A stretch of DNA of 64,000 nt, taken from positions 1 to 64,000 of the forward strand of contig JADLCY010000005.1 in NCBI GenBank assembly GCA_020846935.1, read 5' to 3'. Positions 18,257-26,793 of this stretch are shown here, one piece after another. How positions within the stretch are numbered: the stretch's first letter is position 1; every line of letters starts with the position of its first letter. The stretch is from Gemmatimonadaceae bacterium (lineage in GTDB: Bacteria > Gemmatimonadota > Gemmatimonadetes > Gemmatimonadales > Gemmatimonadaceae). The notes under the pieces are model-generated. The model did not search any database and was not told the origin of the DNA. It saw nothing but the letters and a program-made list of their open reading frames with translations. A program made the position numbers and the translations under genes.

Positions 18257-20296
18257 ATGTCCGACACCCTCAGGGATCGTGTCACCATCGCCCTCGGCGA
18301 CGCCTACGACGTCGGCATCGAGATCGGGCGCGGTGGCATGGGCGTCGTCTATCGCGCCACGGACCGCAAGCTCCGGCGCCAGGTCGCGATCAAGGTGCTG
18401 CCTCCGGAACTCGCGTACCGCGATGACGTGCGGCAGCGCTTCCTGCGTGAGGCGCAGACCGCCGCGCAGCTGAGTCACCCCAACATCGTCCCGATCTTCG
18501 CCGTCGAGGAGCGCGAAGGGCTCGTCTGCTTCGTGATGAGTCTCGTCGAGGGTGAGAGCCTCGCGACGCGCATTTCACGCGACCGTCGGCTTCCGTTCGA
18601 AGACGTCCGCTCCATCCTCATGGCGGTCGCCGATGCGCTCGGGTACGCGCACAGCCGCGGCATCGTGCATCGCGATGTAAAGCCCGACAACATCCTGATC
18701 GATCGCAGCGGTCGACCGATGGTGACGGACTTCGGCATCGCTCGCGCCGCCGAGGGCGATGCGAGGCTGACGCTGACCGGCATCGCGGTCGGGACGCCGG
18801 CGTACATGTCGCCCGAGCAGGGCATGGGTGACCGCGAGATCGACGGTCGCTCCGACCTCTACTCGCTGGCCGTCGTCGGCTACCAGATGTTGTCCGGCGA
18901 GTTACCGTTCCAGGCCGGAAATACGCCGGCGATGCTGATGAAGCACATCAGCGAGGCGCCACGGCCGCTCCTCGAGCTGCGCGCCGATGTGCCGTCGTGG
19001 CTGCTGCACGTGCTGGAGAAGTCGCTGGCAAAAAAGCCGGATGATCGCTTCGCGACCGCGGCAGAGTTCTGCCGCGCCCTTGCTGATCGACAGGATGCGG
19101 GCCGCGGTCGACAGGCACCGGTGGCGGACGGGCAACCCGGAGTCGCGTCGGATCGTTTGTCATCGGCATGGAAGCATTCCGTGGCGCCGCGATCCGCGGT
19201 TGATGCGGCCCGTGCCGGCCGCCACGAAGAACGCGCCATCGATCGACTGCAGCGCTCGGCGCGTGAGCGCGGCGGCGCACGCGACGCGGTTGACGCCGCG
19301 AACGCTGGCTGGCGACCGGGTCTGCAAGGCAACCCGCAGGCGCTCAGGAAATACGGTCCGGAAGGCTCGGCCCGACGCGACCTCGCGCCCGTGCCGCCCT
19401 GGATGCCTCCGTCGTGGCGCGATGCCCGGAGTCAGTGGCGGCACGTGGGCCGTGGCGGAGAGCCGTACGCGCCGCTTGCCGGACTGCCAGTTTCGGAAAA
19501 GATCCGACGGTTCCGCCGGCAGAGCGCGAGTGCCGCCATCACCGTTGGAATGCTCGCGGCCATCAACATCGCGTTTTCACCCGACTTTCTCTGGTTCCTC
19601 TTCCCGATGGCCGGGCTGTCGATCGGGTTGTTGCATCGCGCCGGATCGTTGTGGGCCGAAGGCATTCGCCTGAAGGACGTATTCGGACGCGAGGCGCGCG
19701 ATCGCCTGCAGGAACGTTCGGAGCAGGAGCAGTTGCTGGCCGGGCCGTCGCCGGCGGTCTACGCGGAGAAGCTGGCCCCGCGGGACGTGCTGGCCGGGCC
19801 CCACGGTGCCGTCGTCCGGCGCGCAGCCACCGATCGACAGACCATCCACGAAGCGGTGTCCAAACTCACGAAAGCCGACCGCGACCTCATCCCCGACGTC
19901 CTGCCAACGGTGGACGCCCTCGCCGAGCGCGTCGGGTCGGTCGCGCAGTCGCTGCACCGGCTGGACGAAGATGTGCAACCGGGGGTGGTTGAGGAACTCG
20001 GCCAGCGCATCGAGGCGGCCAGGGCTCTGCCCGAATCGCGCGATCGCGACCACAAGGTGCAGCTGCTGGAACGGCAACTCAGCACCATCAAGGATCTCGC
20101 GTCGCGGCGCGACACGCTGGTCTCGCAGCTCGAAAGCGCCTCGCTCATGCTCCAGAGCATGCGCATCGACCTGATTGCGCTGCGATCAGCCGGCGTGCAG
20201 TCGGTGCTGAACGACGTGGGCTCGGCGACGCAGGAGGCGCGGGCGCTCTCGCGCGAGATCGCCAACGCACTCGACGCCGCGCGGCAGGTTCGTTAG
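18257..20296 (+). CDS. Membrane Ser/Thr protein kinase, paralogue of the preceding gene
   Basis: This 679-residue kinase shares layout and long stretches with the gene before it: IGRGGMGVVY, Lys46 (VAIK), HRDVKPDN with Asp140, TDFGIAR and the GTPAYMSPEQ activation-segment end. After a linker of about 130 Arg/Pro-rich residues come two hydrophobic segments (about 424-465) and a coiled-coil C-terminus. I chose ATG 18257, 26 bases after the previous stop; a GTG at 18215 would add 14 residues and overlap that gene. The tandem arrangement indicates local duplication, and the pair may phosphorylate each other; that is inference. The stop codon TAG is part of a CGTTAGGC octamer. Confidence 0.9.
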   Translation: MSDTLRDRVTIALGDAYDVGIEIGRGGMGVVYRATDRKLRRQVAIKVLPPELAYRDDVRQRFLREAQTAAQLSHPNIVPIFAVEEREGLVCFVMSLVEGESLATRISRDRRLPFEDVRSILMAVADALGYAHSRGIVHRDVKPDNILIDRSGRPMVTDFGIARAAEGDARLTLTGIAVGTPAYMSPEQGMGDREIDGRSDLYSLAVVGYQMLSGELPFQAGNTPAMLMKHISEAPRPLLELRADVPSWLLHVLEKSLAKKPDDRFATAAEFCRALADRQDAGRGRQAPVADGQPGVASDRLSSAWKHSVAPRSAVDAARAGRHEERAIDRLQRSARERGGARDAVDAANAGWRPGLQGNPQALRKYGPEGSARRDLAPVPPWMPPSWRDARSQWRHVGRGGEPYAPLAGLPVSEKIRRFRRQSASAAITVGMLAAINIAFSPDFLWFLFPMAGLSIGLLHRAGSLWAEGIRLKDVFGREARDRLQERSEQEQLLAGPSPAVYAEKLAPRDVLAGPHGAVVRRAATDRQTIHEAVSKLTKADRDLIPDVLPTVDALAERVGSVAQSLHRLDEDVQPGVVEELGQRIEAARALPESRDRDHKVQLLERQLSTIKDLASRRDTLVSQLESASLMLQSMRIDLIALRSAGVQSVLNDVGSATQEARALSREIANALDAARQVR

Positions 20297-20471
20297 GCGC
20301 TGAGGATCTGCGACAAGCGTTCGCTGCCCCTTGCGCCACGGAGAGGGCGATGTCGAGCGCGTCGAGGCGGCAACGCTGCATGAACCAGCTGGCCATCGTG
20401 GAATGCCAGTCCTGATTTGCAGGGCTGACTTCGGGCTCCCGCTTCATCGTGACGCTGGGGTGTCCCGGTGC

Positions 20472-21638
20472 TCACCGTGCCCCGTCCGGTTCGGCTGCCA
20501 GTTCATCCACGTAGCGCCGGTAGCTGAACACGCGCCCGCGCCGCCGGTTCGTCAGTTCCATAACGATTCGCAGGCGCTCCAGGTGCGCCAGCGACTTGTT
20601 GACGGTGGCGGCCGTGAGCCCGGTGATCTTCACCAGCGCTGCCGAGGTGGCGATGGGCTGGCGCTGCAGCGCCTGGTGTACGTCGAGCGCCGAGGGCGCC
20701 GCGCGCCCCAGCCCGGCGATGCGGTCGCGGTCCGCGTTGACCAGCGCGAGCAGGGCGTTGGCTGTGGCGGCCGCTTGTGTTGCACTTGTCTCAACCCCCT
20801 CCGCGAAGAACTCCAGCCACCGTTCCCAGTCGCCGTGCAGCCGCACTTCGTTCAACAGCTCGTAGTAGAGCGCGCGGTGGGTCTTGAAATAGAGGCTTGG
20901 GTACAGCATTGGCTCGCGCAGCACGCCGTCGGCCACCAGTTGCAGGACGATGAGCAATCGCCCGAGGCGGCCGTTGCCGTCGAGGAACGGGTGGATCGTT
21001 TCGAACTGCACGTGTGCAAGCGCCGCCTTGATCAGCGGCGGTGTCGGCTCCGGCTCGTCGTTCAGAAACCGCTCGAAGGGTTTCAGGCACCCGCTCAGCG
21101 CGCTGGCGGGCGGCGGCACGAACGCGGCGTTCCCGGGGCGGGTGCCGCCGATCCACACCTGCGAACGGCGGATCTCCCCCGGCGTCCTGGCACGTCCCCC
21201 GGGATGTGCCATCAACACCTCGTGCATGCCACGCAGCAGGCGCATCGACAGCGGCAGCCCGCCGCGCAACTTCGCGCGACCGTGCTCCAGTGCGGCGACG
21301 CAGCGACTCACCTCGCTCGCGTCAGCCACCGGCACGCCCGGTTGCTCGTCGATCTCGTAGAGCAGCAGGTCAGCGAGCGAGGACTGCGTGCCTTCGATCT
21401 GCGATGAAAGCACGGCCTCTTTGCGCACGAAGCTGTAGAGCACGAGCGCCGCGTTAGGCAGGTGCGCGGTGAGCGCGTCGAGTCTGCCAAGCGCGAGGAG
21501 CGCTTCGTCGAAGCGCCGGCGCAGCGTGCCGGACCACGCAAGCGGCGGATCTGGCGGCAGCGGTGCGGGAAGGAAGGCCCGGAATCGCTCTCCCGCCGTG
21601 GCGATCTCGACGTAGCTCCCGGGCGGCGGTCGGTGCAT
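20472..21638 (-). CDS. Class II Fic-family protein (AMPylator) with C-terminal winged helix
   Basis: This 388-residue protein has a Fic domain with the complete active-site motif H216-PFLDGNGR-LGR, which in this family transfers AMP from ATP to target hydroxyls. The inhibitory helix motif (S/T)xxxE(G/N) is N-terminal to it: S78-SQI-E82-G83, which marks class II enzymes that hold themselves inactive. The C-terminal region (about 320-380) reads as a winged helix (TAATVNKSLAHLERLRIV) and could bind DNA. Start ATG 21638 lies 13 bases from a perfect palindrome and a good promoter, suggesting autoregulation. No antitoxin gene is adjacent, as expected when the inhibitory helix is built in. Confidence 0.92.
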   Translation of the reverse strand: MHRPPPGSYVEIATAGERFRAFLPAPLPPDPPLAWSGTLRRRFDEALLALGRLDALTAHLPNAALVLYSFVRKEAVLSSQIEGTQSSLADLLLYEIDEQPGVPVADASEVSRCVAALEHGRAKLRGGLPLSMRLLRGMHEVLMAHPGGRARTPGEIRRSQVWIGGTRPGNAAFVPPPASALSGCLKPFERFLNDEPEPTPPLIKAALAHVQFETIHPFLDGNGRLGRLLIVLQLVADGVLREPMLYPSLYFKTHRALYYELLNEVRLHGDWERWLEFFAEGVETSATQAAATANALLALVNADRDRIAGLGRAAPSALDVHQALQRQPIATSAALVKITGLTAATVNKSLAHLERLRIVMELTNRRRGRVFSYRRYVDELAAEPDGAR

Positions 21639-21651
21639 GCCACGGAACCTG

Positions 21652-21698
21652 AAATAAGGACCGACCTTATTTTAGGATGCTACGCCATTGTGAATCAA
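21652..21698 (-). promoter_or_regulatory. Promoter with palindromic operator of the fic gene
   Basis: On the minus strand a -35 TTGATT (21698-21693) and a -10 TAAAAT (21674-21669) are 18 bases apart. Directly downstream, overlapping the -10 by four bases, is a perfect inverted repeat: AAATAAGG (21652-21659) and CCTTATTT (21665-21672) around five bases. A repressor bound here would cover the transcription start. The likeliest binder is the winged helix of the Fic protein itself (inference). The stretch is an AT-rich island in GC-rich DNA. Confidence 0.6.
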
Positions 21699-21805
21699 GG
21701 CCCGGCCCTGCAATACCCTCGGTGGCCGCGCCCGGCCCCTGTGAATCCCCGGATCCCCGCGATCCCCAAGGTACCTCATCGGGGGTCGGTCGTGTGCCCG
21801 AAACG

Positions 21806-22333
21806 CTATTTCGGCACGTCGGCCGGTAGCCACTTCTCGCCGCCAAGCGCGTAGCCGACGCCGCCGCCCACCACCGCGCCGATCGCCAGGCCAACCGGCG
21901 CGCTCTTGAGGAAGTCCTTGAACGTGGGGTTCACTTCGGGCGCCTGACCAAAGCCGATCAGCGCCGCGCCGATCACGCCGCCGATCAGGATGCCCTTGAT
22001 CGTTGCCGATCGCGTCGTGCGACCGCCGCTCACCTCGATGGCGTCGATCGCGCCCGTCCGGATGCGCACGCGGCGGAACGACTCCACGAGCACCGGCCCC
22101 ATCTCGAAGCCAAGGCGTCGTCGCACGCCCGCGGTGTCGAGCACCATCTCGCCCGTGTCGAGGGAGTCGATGCGCCCGACGAACCGATCACGCCGAAGCG
22201 AAGGCGCCAGGACCCGCACGCGCGCACCAATGCTCACCGGCTGCCGTGCGGGCCCGATGGCTCCCTGGGCTTCAACAAGCGCGACGGGGCTGAGGAGCAA
22301 CGCGGCAAGGATGAAGAGACGGGTCGTGCTCAC
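21806..22333 (-). CDS. Secreted or membrane-associated glycine-zipper protein
   Basis: This 175-residue protein begins with a signal peptide ending in VEA-QGA. A small beta-rich middle follows (ARVRVLAPSLRRDRFVGRIDSL, VLDTAGVRRRLGFEMG) that might form an SH3-like barrel. The C-terminal 70 residues hold two Gly/Ala-rich hydrophobic stretches (GILIGGVIGAALIGFG and GLAIGAVVGGGVGYALGG) typical of glycine-zipper membrane segments. The GTG start overlaps the previous gene's stop by four bases, so it is the last gene of a three-gene operon. Function is unknown. Confidence 0.7.
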   Translation of the reverse strand: MSTTRLFILAALLLSPVALVEAQGAIGPARQPVSIGARVRVLAPSLRRDRFVGRIDSLDTGEMVLDTAGVRRRLGFEMGPVLVESFRRVRIRTGAIDAIEVSGGRTTRSATIKGILIGGVIGAALIGFGQAPEVNPTFKDFLKSAPVGLAIGAVVGGGVGYALGGEKWLPADVPK

Positions 22334-22653
22334 TCGGAATCCTCCAGGACATCGAGTCGTTCACGGAGTTCATTGGCCATGCTCGGATGCCCGAACCGAT
22401 GTGCCGCTGCGATGCCGCGGCGCAAGGCCTCGGCGGCTTCGGTGCGACGGCCCAGGGCTTCGAGCGCCTCGGCGTGGCGACCATGGCCGTTGCCTTCGTC
22501 GTCGTACCCTTCGAGGTAAGCCCGCAGATGTTCTTCTGCCTCGCCCCAGAGTTGCGCCTTGAGCAGTTCGTTTGCGAGGCCGAAGCGCGCCAGGACATTC
22601 GAGGGGCTTTTCGCCACCATCGCGCGAAACGTGTCGAGCCGAGTGCCGGTCAT
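22330..22653 (-). CDS. Small TPR-like protein
   Basis: This 107-residue, all-helical protein has paired helices with the Ala/Leu/Gly spacing of tetratricopeptide repeats: FRAMVAKSPSNVLARFGLANELL, then WGEAEEHLRAYLEGYDDEGNG, then HAEALEALGRRTEAAEALRRG. It has no signal peptide, so a cytoplasmic protein-binding role is expected. Its ATG overlaps the stop of the alpha/beta-hydrolase gene (ATGA), and its own stop overlaps the start of the glycine-zipper gene, giving strict translational coupling on both sides. The partner is unknown. Confidence 0.75.
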   Translation of the reverse strand: MTGTRLDTFRAMVAKSPSNVLARFGLANELLKAQLWGEAEEHLRAYLEGYDDEGNGHGRHAEALEALGRRTEAAEALRRGIAAAHRFGHPSMANELRERLDVLEDSE

Positions 22654-23474
22654 CGGGAGAGCAGGGAGGAGACCACGTCGCCCACGCGTTCGGGCGATTC
22701 CTCGGGAAGGAAGTGACGACCGCCCGGGACGAGATCGATCGTCGACCCCGGTATCGCGTCGTGAAGCCGCCGCGCAAGGTTCACCGGAAGGAAAGGGTCG
22801 TCCGCCCCCCACACAATGGCGGTGGGTACCACGACGTGCTGCAGGCGAACGGCGTGTGCGATCGTCTCTGTGGCGTCCAGCGATTCCAGGTGCCGCACCA
22901 ACGTCTGCACTCCCTCGCCATCGGCGAACGGCTTGATGAACTGGTCCACACTGTGGGCACCTTCCTCGGACGAGGCATAGCCGCGGAGCAGGTCGGCCCT
23001 GAGGATCGAGCCAATCCAGCTTCCCGGGAGGTGGCGCGTGAGCGGGAGCGTGGCACGTGCGAGCCGCACTTCGCGACCCGGCCACTCGCCAAAGGCTACG
23101 CTATCGACAAGACAGAGCCGCGATACCCTCGCTGGCGCTCGCAGCGCCAACTCGATGGCGATGCCACCGCCCAGGTCATGCCCAACAAGCGCCGCGTAGT
23201 TGATCCCGAGGGCGTCCATGAGCTTGAGGACGCGGTCCGCGTGGCCACGGATGGAGAGATCGACGGAAGCTCCGGGTCGATCGCTGCGACCGTACCCAAG
23301 CAGGTCGAGCACCACGACCCGGTGGCCCGGCGGGAGCAATGGCACGACGCGACTCCAGACGTGCGACGAGGTGGGGAAGCCGTGGAGCAGGACGATCGGC
23401 TCACCGGCGCCGCGAGTACCGGCGGCGTAGTAGTAGAGCCGAGCATCGCCGACATCGACGAATTCACCTCGCAC
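22650..23474 (-). CDS. Alpha/beta-hydrolase with Asp nucleophile (epoxide hydrolase/dehalogenase-like)
   Basis: This 274-residue cytoplasmic hydrolase has oxyanion motif HGFPTSSHVW, a nucleophile elbow GHDLGG with Asp100 in place of the usual Ser, a candidate acid at Asp225/226 (WGADDPF) and His254 (GGRHF). Asp nucleophiles in this fold are typical of epoxide hydrolases and haloalkane dehalogenases, which act through a covalent ester; the exact substrate cannot be read from sequence. Two cap-domain Tyr residues would support an epoxide hydrolase, but I could not assign them. It uses a GTG start and is the first gene of a three-gene overlapping operon. Confidence 0.85.
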   Translation of the reverse strand: MRGEFVDVGDARLYYYAAGTRGAGEPIVLLHGFPTSSHVWSRVVPLLPPGHRVVVLDLLGYGRSDRPGASVDLSIRGHADRVLKLMDALGINYAALVGHDLGGGIAIELALRAPARVSRLCLVDSVAFGEWPGREVRLARATLPLTRHLPGSWIGSILRADLLRGYASSEEGAHSVDQFIKPFADGEGVQTLVRHLESLDATETIAHAVRLQHVVVPTAIVWGADDPFLPVNLARRLHDAIPGSTIDLVPGGRHFLPEESPERVGDVVSSLLSR

Positions 23475-23573
23475 GCGTGCGGCCGTTGAGTGTCATAGCG
23501 GCCAACCTACACGCACGGGGCCACTAGCGCCGCGAACATAAAAGGATATCGTTACGCCGCCCGCCGGGCTGTC

Positions 23574-24782
23574 GTGATGTGCGTGCCCGTATCTTCATGT
23601 GGCGTAGTGGCTTACCTCGAAAGCGACGCGATGATGCTTCCACTGGATGACGATTCGGAGTTACCGCTCCCGCCGCCGCCTCCTCCTGCGCCGCCGCCTC
23701 CACCCCCGCCGCCGCCACCCATCGACGTTCCGGTCGATTGGCTGCTCAGCAATGGCTCACATTCAGTACAGTATCGAGCCATCAAGGCGTTCTTGCCAGA
23801 AGAAGGACAGCCAAGGCAACTCGATGCACTGACCCTCACCAAGGAAGCGGCCAGGCTCGTCGTACACCAGTCGGTCGAAGGAACCTGGGGTGGATCCATT
23901 CTTCAGGTCCCCGTGCCGGGCGGCCGAAGCCCTGCGACGCACATTGGGACCGCGAGCGCCGTCCACCGTTTGCTCGAACTTGGGTGGCATCAGGAGTCCC
24001 CACCGCTTCATCACGCGCGTCGGCCGCTTTTCCGGCTCCTCGCCGAAGATGGCGACCCACAGTTTCTCTATGAGCTCGCGGGCAACGGCAAAGACCCGGA
24101 AACCGTGGCGTGGGGGCGCGGCGTGCTGCGGGCCGCCGCCGCGGCTGCGCTCGCGCACGCGGGGTACGAACGCGACCCCAGGCTGCGCGGGGCCGCGACC
24201 CGGGCCGTCGAGCGCGTCGACGACTTCATCTCGTCTGCGCTCGCTGAGGATCCATGGGTCAAGGTGTCGGGTGCGCACGCGATCTCGGCCGACGCCTCGC
24301 CGCCGACGCTGCATTTCCTGCTCATGCTGGCCTTCATGCCGGGGTTTCGGAACGAGCGTGACGACTTCGTCGAGCGGCTGATGGCGTATCTCTCGCGACC
24401 GGCGTCGAAGCACGCGCCGGCACAGGTCGTGGCGGGCAGCGTGCTCCCGCATCCGTATCTCGTGCTGGGAGATCCGCTCGGCACGCGGGCGGGCGTGGAC
24501 GGCGACGTGCCGTTTACGCTGTTCTGGTTCGAGTTGATGGCGCGACTGACCATCCTGCAGCGGCACGAGGGCTGGATGAGGCTCTTCGAGCGGTTCATTG
24601 ACGACCGCGACCGCGACCTGGTGTGGCGGCCATCCAAATCCCACGGCGCCGTCACTGCCAACACGGTCGCGTGGCCCTTTGCCGACCTTCAGGGTGCTGG
24701 GGCATCCGGTCTCCCGGTCGACGCGACGTTTCGCCTTGGCCTCATCGCGTCGTTGCTTGGGCGACCGGTGGAGTGCGCGTAG
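23574..24782 (+). CDS. Polyproline-headed protein with terpenoid-cyclase-like helical repeats
   Basis: The 402-residue product starts with a short acidic stretch and then a run of about 24 residues that are nearly all proline (LPPPP...APPPP). The rest is helical with motifs seen in prenyltransferase/squalene-cyclase-like alpha-toroids: DWLLSNGSHSVQYRAIKAFL, EGTWGGSIL and THIGTASAVHRLLELGW. Such toroids in orphan proteins are usually of unknown function. It lacks a signal peptide and membrane segments. Start is uncertain: GTG 23574, ATG 23577, or ATG 23631 just before the acidic stretch; none has a good ribosome site. It is divergent from the hydrolase operon. Confidence 0.75.
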   Translation: MMCVPVSSCGVVAYLESDAMMLPLDDDSELPLPPPPPPAPPPPPPPPPPIDVPVDWLLSNGSHSVQYRAIKAFLPEEGQPRQLDALTLTKEAARLVVHQSVEGTWGGSILQVPVPGGRSPATHIGTASAVHRLLELGWHQESPPLHHARRPLFRLLAEDGDPQFLYELAGNGKDPETVAWGRGVLRAAAAAALAHAGYERDPRLRGAATRAVERVDDFISSALAEDPWVKVSGAHAISADASPPTLHFLLMLAFMPGFRNERDDFVERLMAYLSRPASKHAPAQVVAGSVLPHPYLVLGDPLGTRAGVDGDVPFTLFWFELMARLTILQRHEGWMRLFERFIDDRDRDLVWRPSKSHGAVTANTVAWPFADLQGAGASGLPVDATFRLGLIASLLGRPVECA

Positions 24783-24935
24783 CGTGCGTGGAATTGCAGC
24801 GTCATAGGGTGGATATGGACCCTCAATCGGCCGCGTGAAGACCGAGATGATAGGCGTTGGGAGGTTCGCACCGGTCGGAGCGTCGAGTGTCGCACCTCGC
24901 TGTTAGCTTCAGCAGTCAACGGCACTCCCTCAGGC

Positions 24936-26222
24936 ATGACATCCAGGAAGCGATCCACTCGGCGCCACGAGGCGCCGTCAGGCGACGCGGCGATCGCGCC
25001 GGCCGTCGTTGCATCGGCCGTCGAGGAGGCGACCTCCGTGGAGGAGGCGCCGCCGTCGGATAGCGGGGCTCTCACCAGGGAACATCAGAAGGAGGCCTCG
25101 CCAGCGTGGACGGCCCTGGGCCTGATCCCCGAAGTGCTGCGCGCGGTGGCGTCCGCCGGCTACGCGTCTCCGACGCCGATCCAGGAGCAGGCGATTCCCG
25201 TCGCGCTGCGCGGCCGGGACGTGATGGGCCTGGCGCAGACTGGCACGGGCAAGACCGCCGCGTTCACCCTGCCGATCGTGAATCGGCTGAGTGGTGGCCC
25301 GCGGCGGTTGCGCGCGTTGATCCTGACGCCAACGCGTGAACTCTGCCAGCAGGTGGAGACCTCGTTCCGGAAGTACGGCAAGTACGCGGCGGTGGACGTG
25401 GCGCCGATCTATGGCGGGGTTGCCTATGAACCGCAGGAGCGTGCCCTCTCCACCGGCGTCGACGTGCTCGTGGCCACGCCGGGTCGGCTCATCGACCACA
25501 TGGAGCGCGCGAACGTCTCGCTCGATCTCGTCGAGATTCTCGTGCTCGACGAAGCCGATCGCATGCTCGACATGGGGTTCGCGCCGCAGATCAGCCGCAT
25601 CGTGGGTGGCATCTCGCCGTATCGGCAGACCTTGCTCTTCAGTGCGACCATGCCGCCCGAAGTGGAGGCGCTTGCACGCAAGTACCTGCGTCGGCCCACG
25701 GTGGTGCAGGTCGGTCGGCGGTCGCAGGCGGCGCATACGGTGCGTCACGCCGTGTATCCGGTGCCGGGGTCGAGGAAGACCTCGCTGCTGGTGGCGCTGC
25801 TCAAGCAGCCGTCGATGGACTCGGTGCTGGTGTTCACGCGCACCAAGCATGGTGCTGACCGGGTGGTGCGCGGCCTGCAGGAGGCTGGGATCGAGGCGAC
25901 CGCGATGCACGCCGACAAGACGCAGGCGCAGCGCAACGCCGCACTGGAGGGATTTCGCGCCGGCACGACGAAGGTGCTCGTGGCGACCGACATCGCGCAG
26001 CGCGGGCTGGACATCTCCGGCATTTCGCACGTCGTCAACTACGATGTGCCGGGGCAAGCGGAGGACTACATCCATCGCATCGGGCGGACGGGGCGGGCGG
26101 CGCAGACGGGGGATGCGTTCACGTTCATGGCGCCCGACGAGATCGCGATGGTGCGCACGATCGAGCGCGTGCTTGGTCAGCCGATCGACCGCGTTTCGAT
26201 GCCGGGGTTTGATTTCGGCTGA
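24936..26222 (+). CDS. DEAD-box ATP-dependent RNA helicase (RhlE-like)
   Basis: This 428-residue helicase unwinds short RNA duplexes with ATP and usually serves ribosome assembly or RNA decay. After a low-complexity Ala/Glu head of about 55 residues come the motifs in order: Q motif (ASPTPIQEQAIP), motif I AQTGTGKT (100-107), PTREL, TPGRL, DEAD (205-208), SAT, and in the second RecA domain the ARG/TDIAQRGLDI and HRIGRTGRAAQ segments. It is short, ending just after the core, without the basic tail of many RhlE proteins. The coding end faces the pseudopilin gene with only six bases between the two stops. Confidence 0.93.
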   Translation: MTSRKRSTRRHEAPSGDAAIAPAVVASAVEEATSVEEAPPSDSGALTREHQKEASPAWTALGLIPEVLRAVASAGYASPTPIQEQAIPVALRGRDVMGLAQTGTGKTAAFTLPIVNRLSGGPRRLRALILTPTRELCQQVETSFRKYGKYAAVDVAPIYGGVAYEPQERALSTGVDVLVATPGRLIDHMERANVSLDLVEILVLDEADRMLDMGFAPQISRIVGGISPYRQTLLFSATMPPEVEALARKYLRRPTVVQVGRRSQAAHTVRHAVYPVPGSRKTSLLVALLKQPSMDSVLVFTRTKHGADRVVRGLQEAGIEATAMHADKTQAQRNAALEGFRAGTTKVLVATDIAQRGLDISGISHVVNYDVPGQAEDYIHRIGRTGRAAQTGDAFTFMAPDEIAMVRTIERVLGQPIDRVSMPGFDFG

Positions 26223-26228
26223 TCGCGC

Positions 26229-26672
26229 CTATCGCCGTACGCGCCCTACACGGCTGACCGTAACGGTTTCGGCAGCCGCCCCGCGCGCCACGATGAACCG
26301 CGCGTTGGAAGCGCCGTAGGCGAGTCCGTCCGGGAGGTACGCCAGCGAATCGCGCGTGGCCTCCAAAGTCACTCCGAAGACCGTGCGCAGGTCGTGCAGC
26401 GCCAGCGGCCCGCTCATGGTCCCGATGGTGGCTCGGCCCAGAGCCGTATCCACACGTACCGCCACCCGCGTGCCGAGCCTCCATGCGGCGTGCCGCGCAT
26501 CGAAGAGCGCGCGGGTGAGCAGACCCGCGGCGCCGCGGGCTGCCAGGCGATCGTGCAGGCCCGCGATGCGTGTCAGCGACATTGCAGCGACGATTGCGAG
26601 CAGCGCGATCACGAGCAGCAGCTCAGGCAGCGTGACGCCGAGTCGTGCGGGAGGAGGGAGGGGTCGAGGCAT
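26229..26672 (-). CDS. Type IV pilin-like / GspH-type pseudopilin
   Basis: This 147-residue protein has a class III signal: a basic leader, then Gly before VTLPE with Glu at +5, and a hydrophobic helix (LLLVIALLAIVAAMSL). Prepilin peptidase would cut after the Gly and methylate the new N-terminus. The rest resembles GspH/FimT minor pseudopilins (LTRALFDARHAAWRLGTRVAVRV). Those usually prime pilus or type II secretion assembly. No other pilus or secretion gene lies nearby, so this is an orphan whose machinery must be elsewhere. Start ATG 26672 is the only one that gives a normal short leader. Confidence 0.8.
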   Translation of the reverse strand: MPRPLPPPARLGVTLPELLLVIALLAIVAAMSLTRIAGLHDRLAARGAAGLLTRALFDARHAAWRLGTRVAVRVDTALGRATIGTMSGPLALHDLRTVFGVTLEATRDSLAYLPDGLAYGASNARFIVARGAAAETVTVSRVGRVRR

Positions 26673-26793
26673 GATCGGTCTCAGGTCGGGACTGCATGAT
26701 CGTCGATCGCCGCCCGTCGCCTGGCACCGATTTCGCGCCGCTTGAATCGTTTCGCTGCTTTCGCGGATGTGGTGGCGGGCGTAAGGTTTGGGC

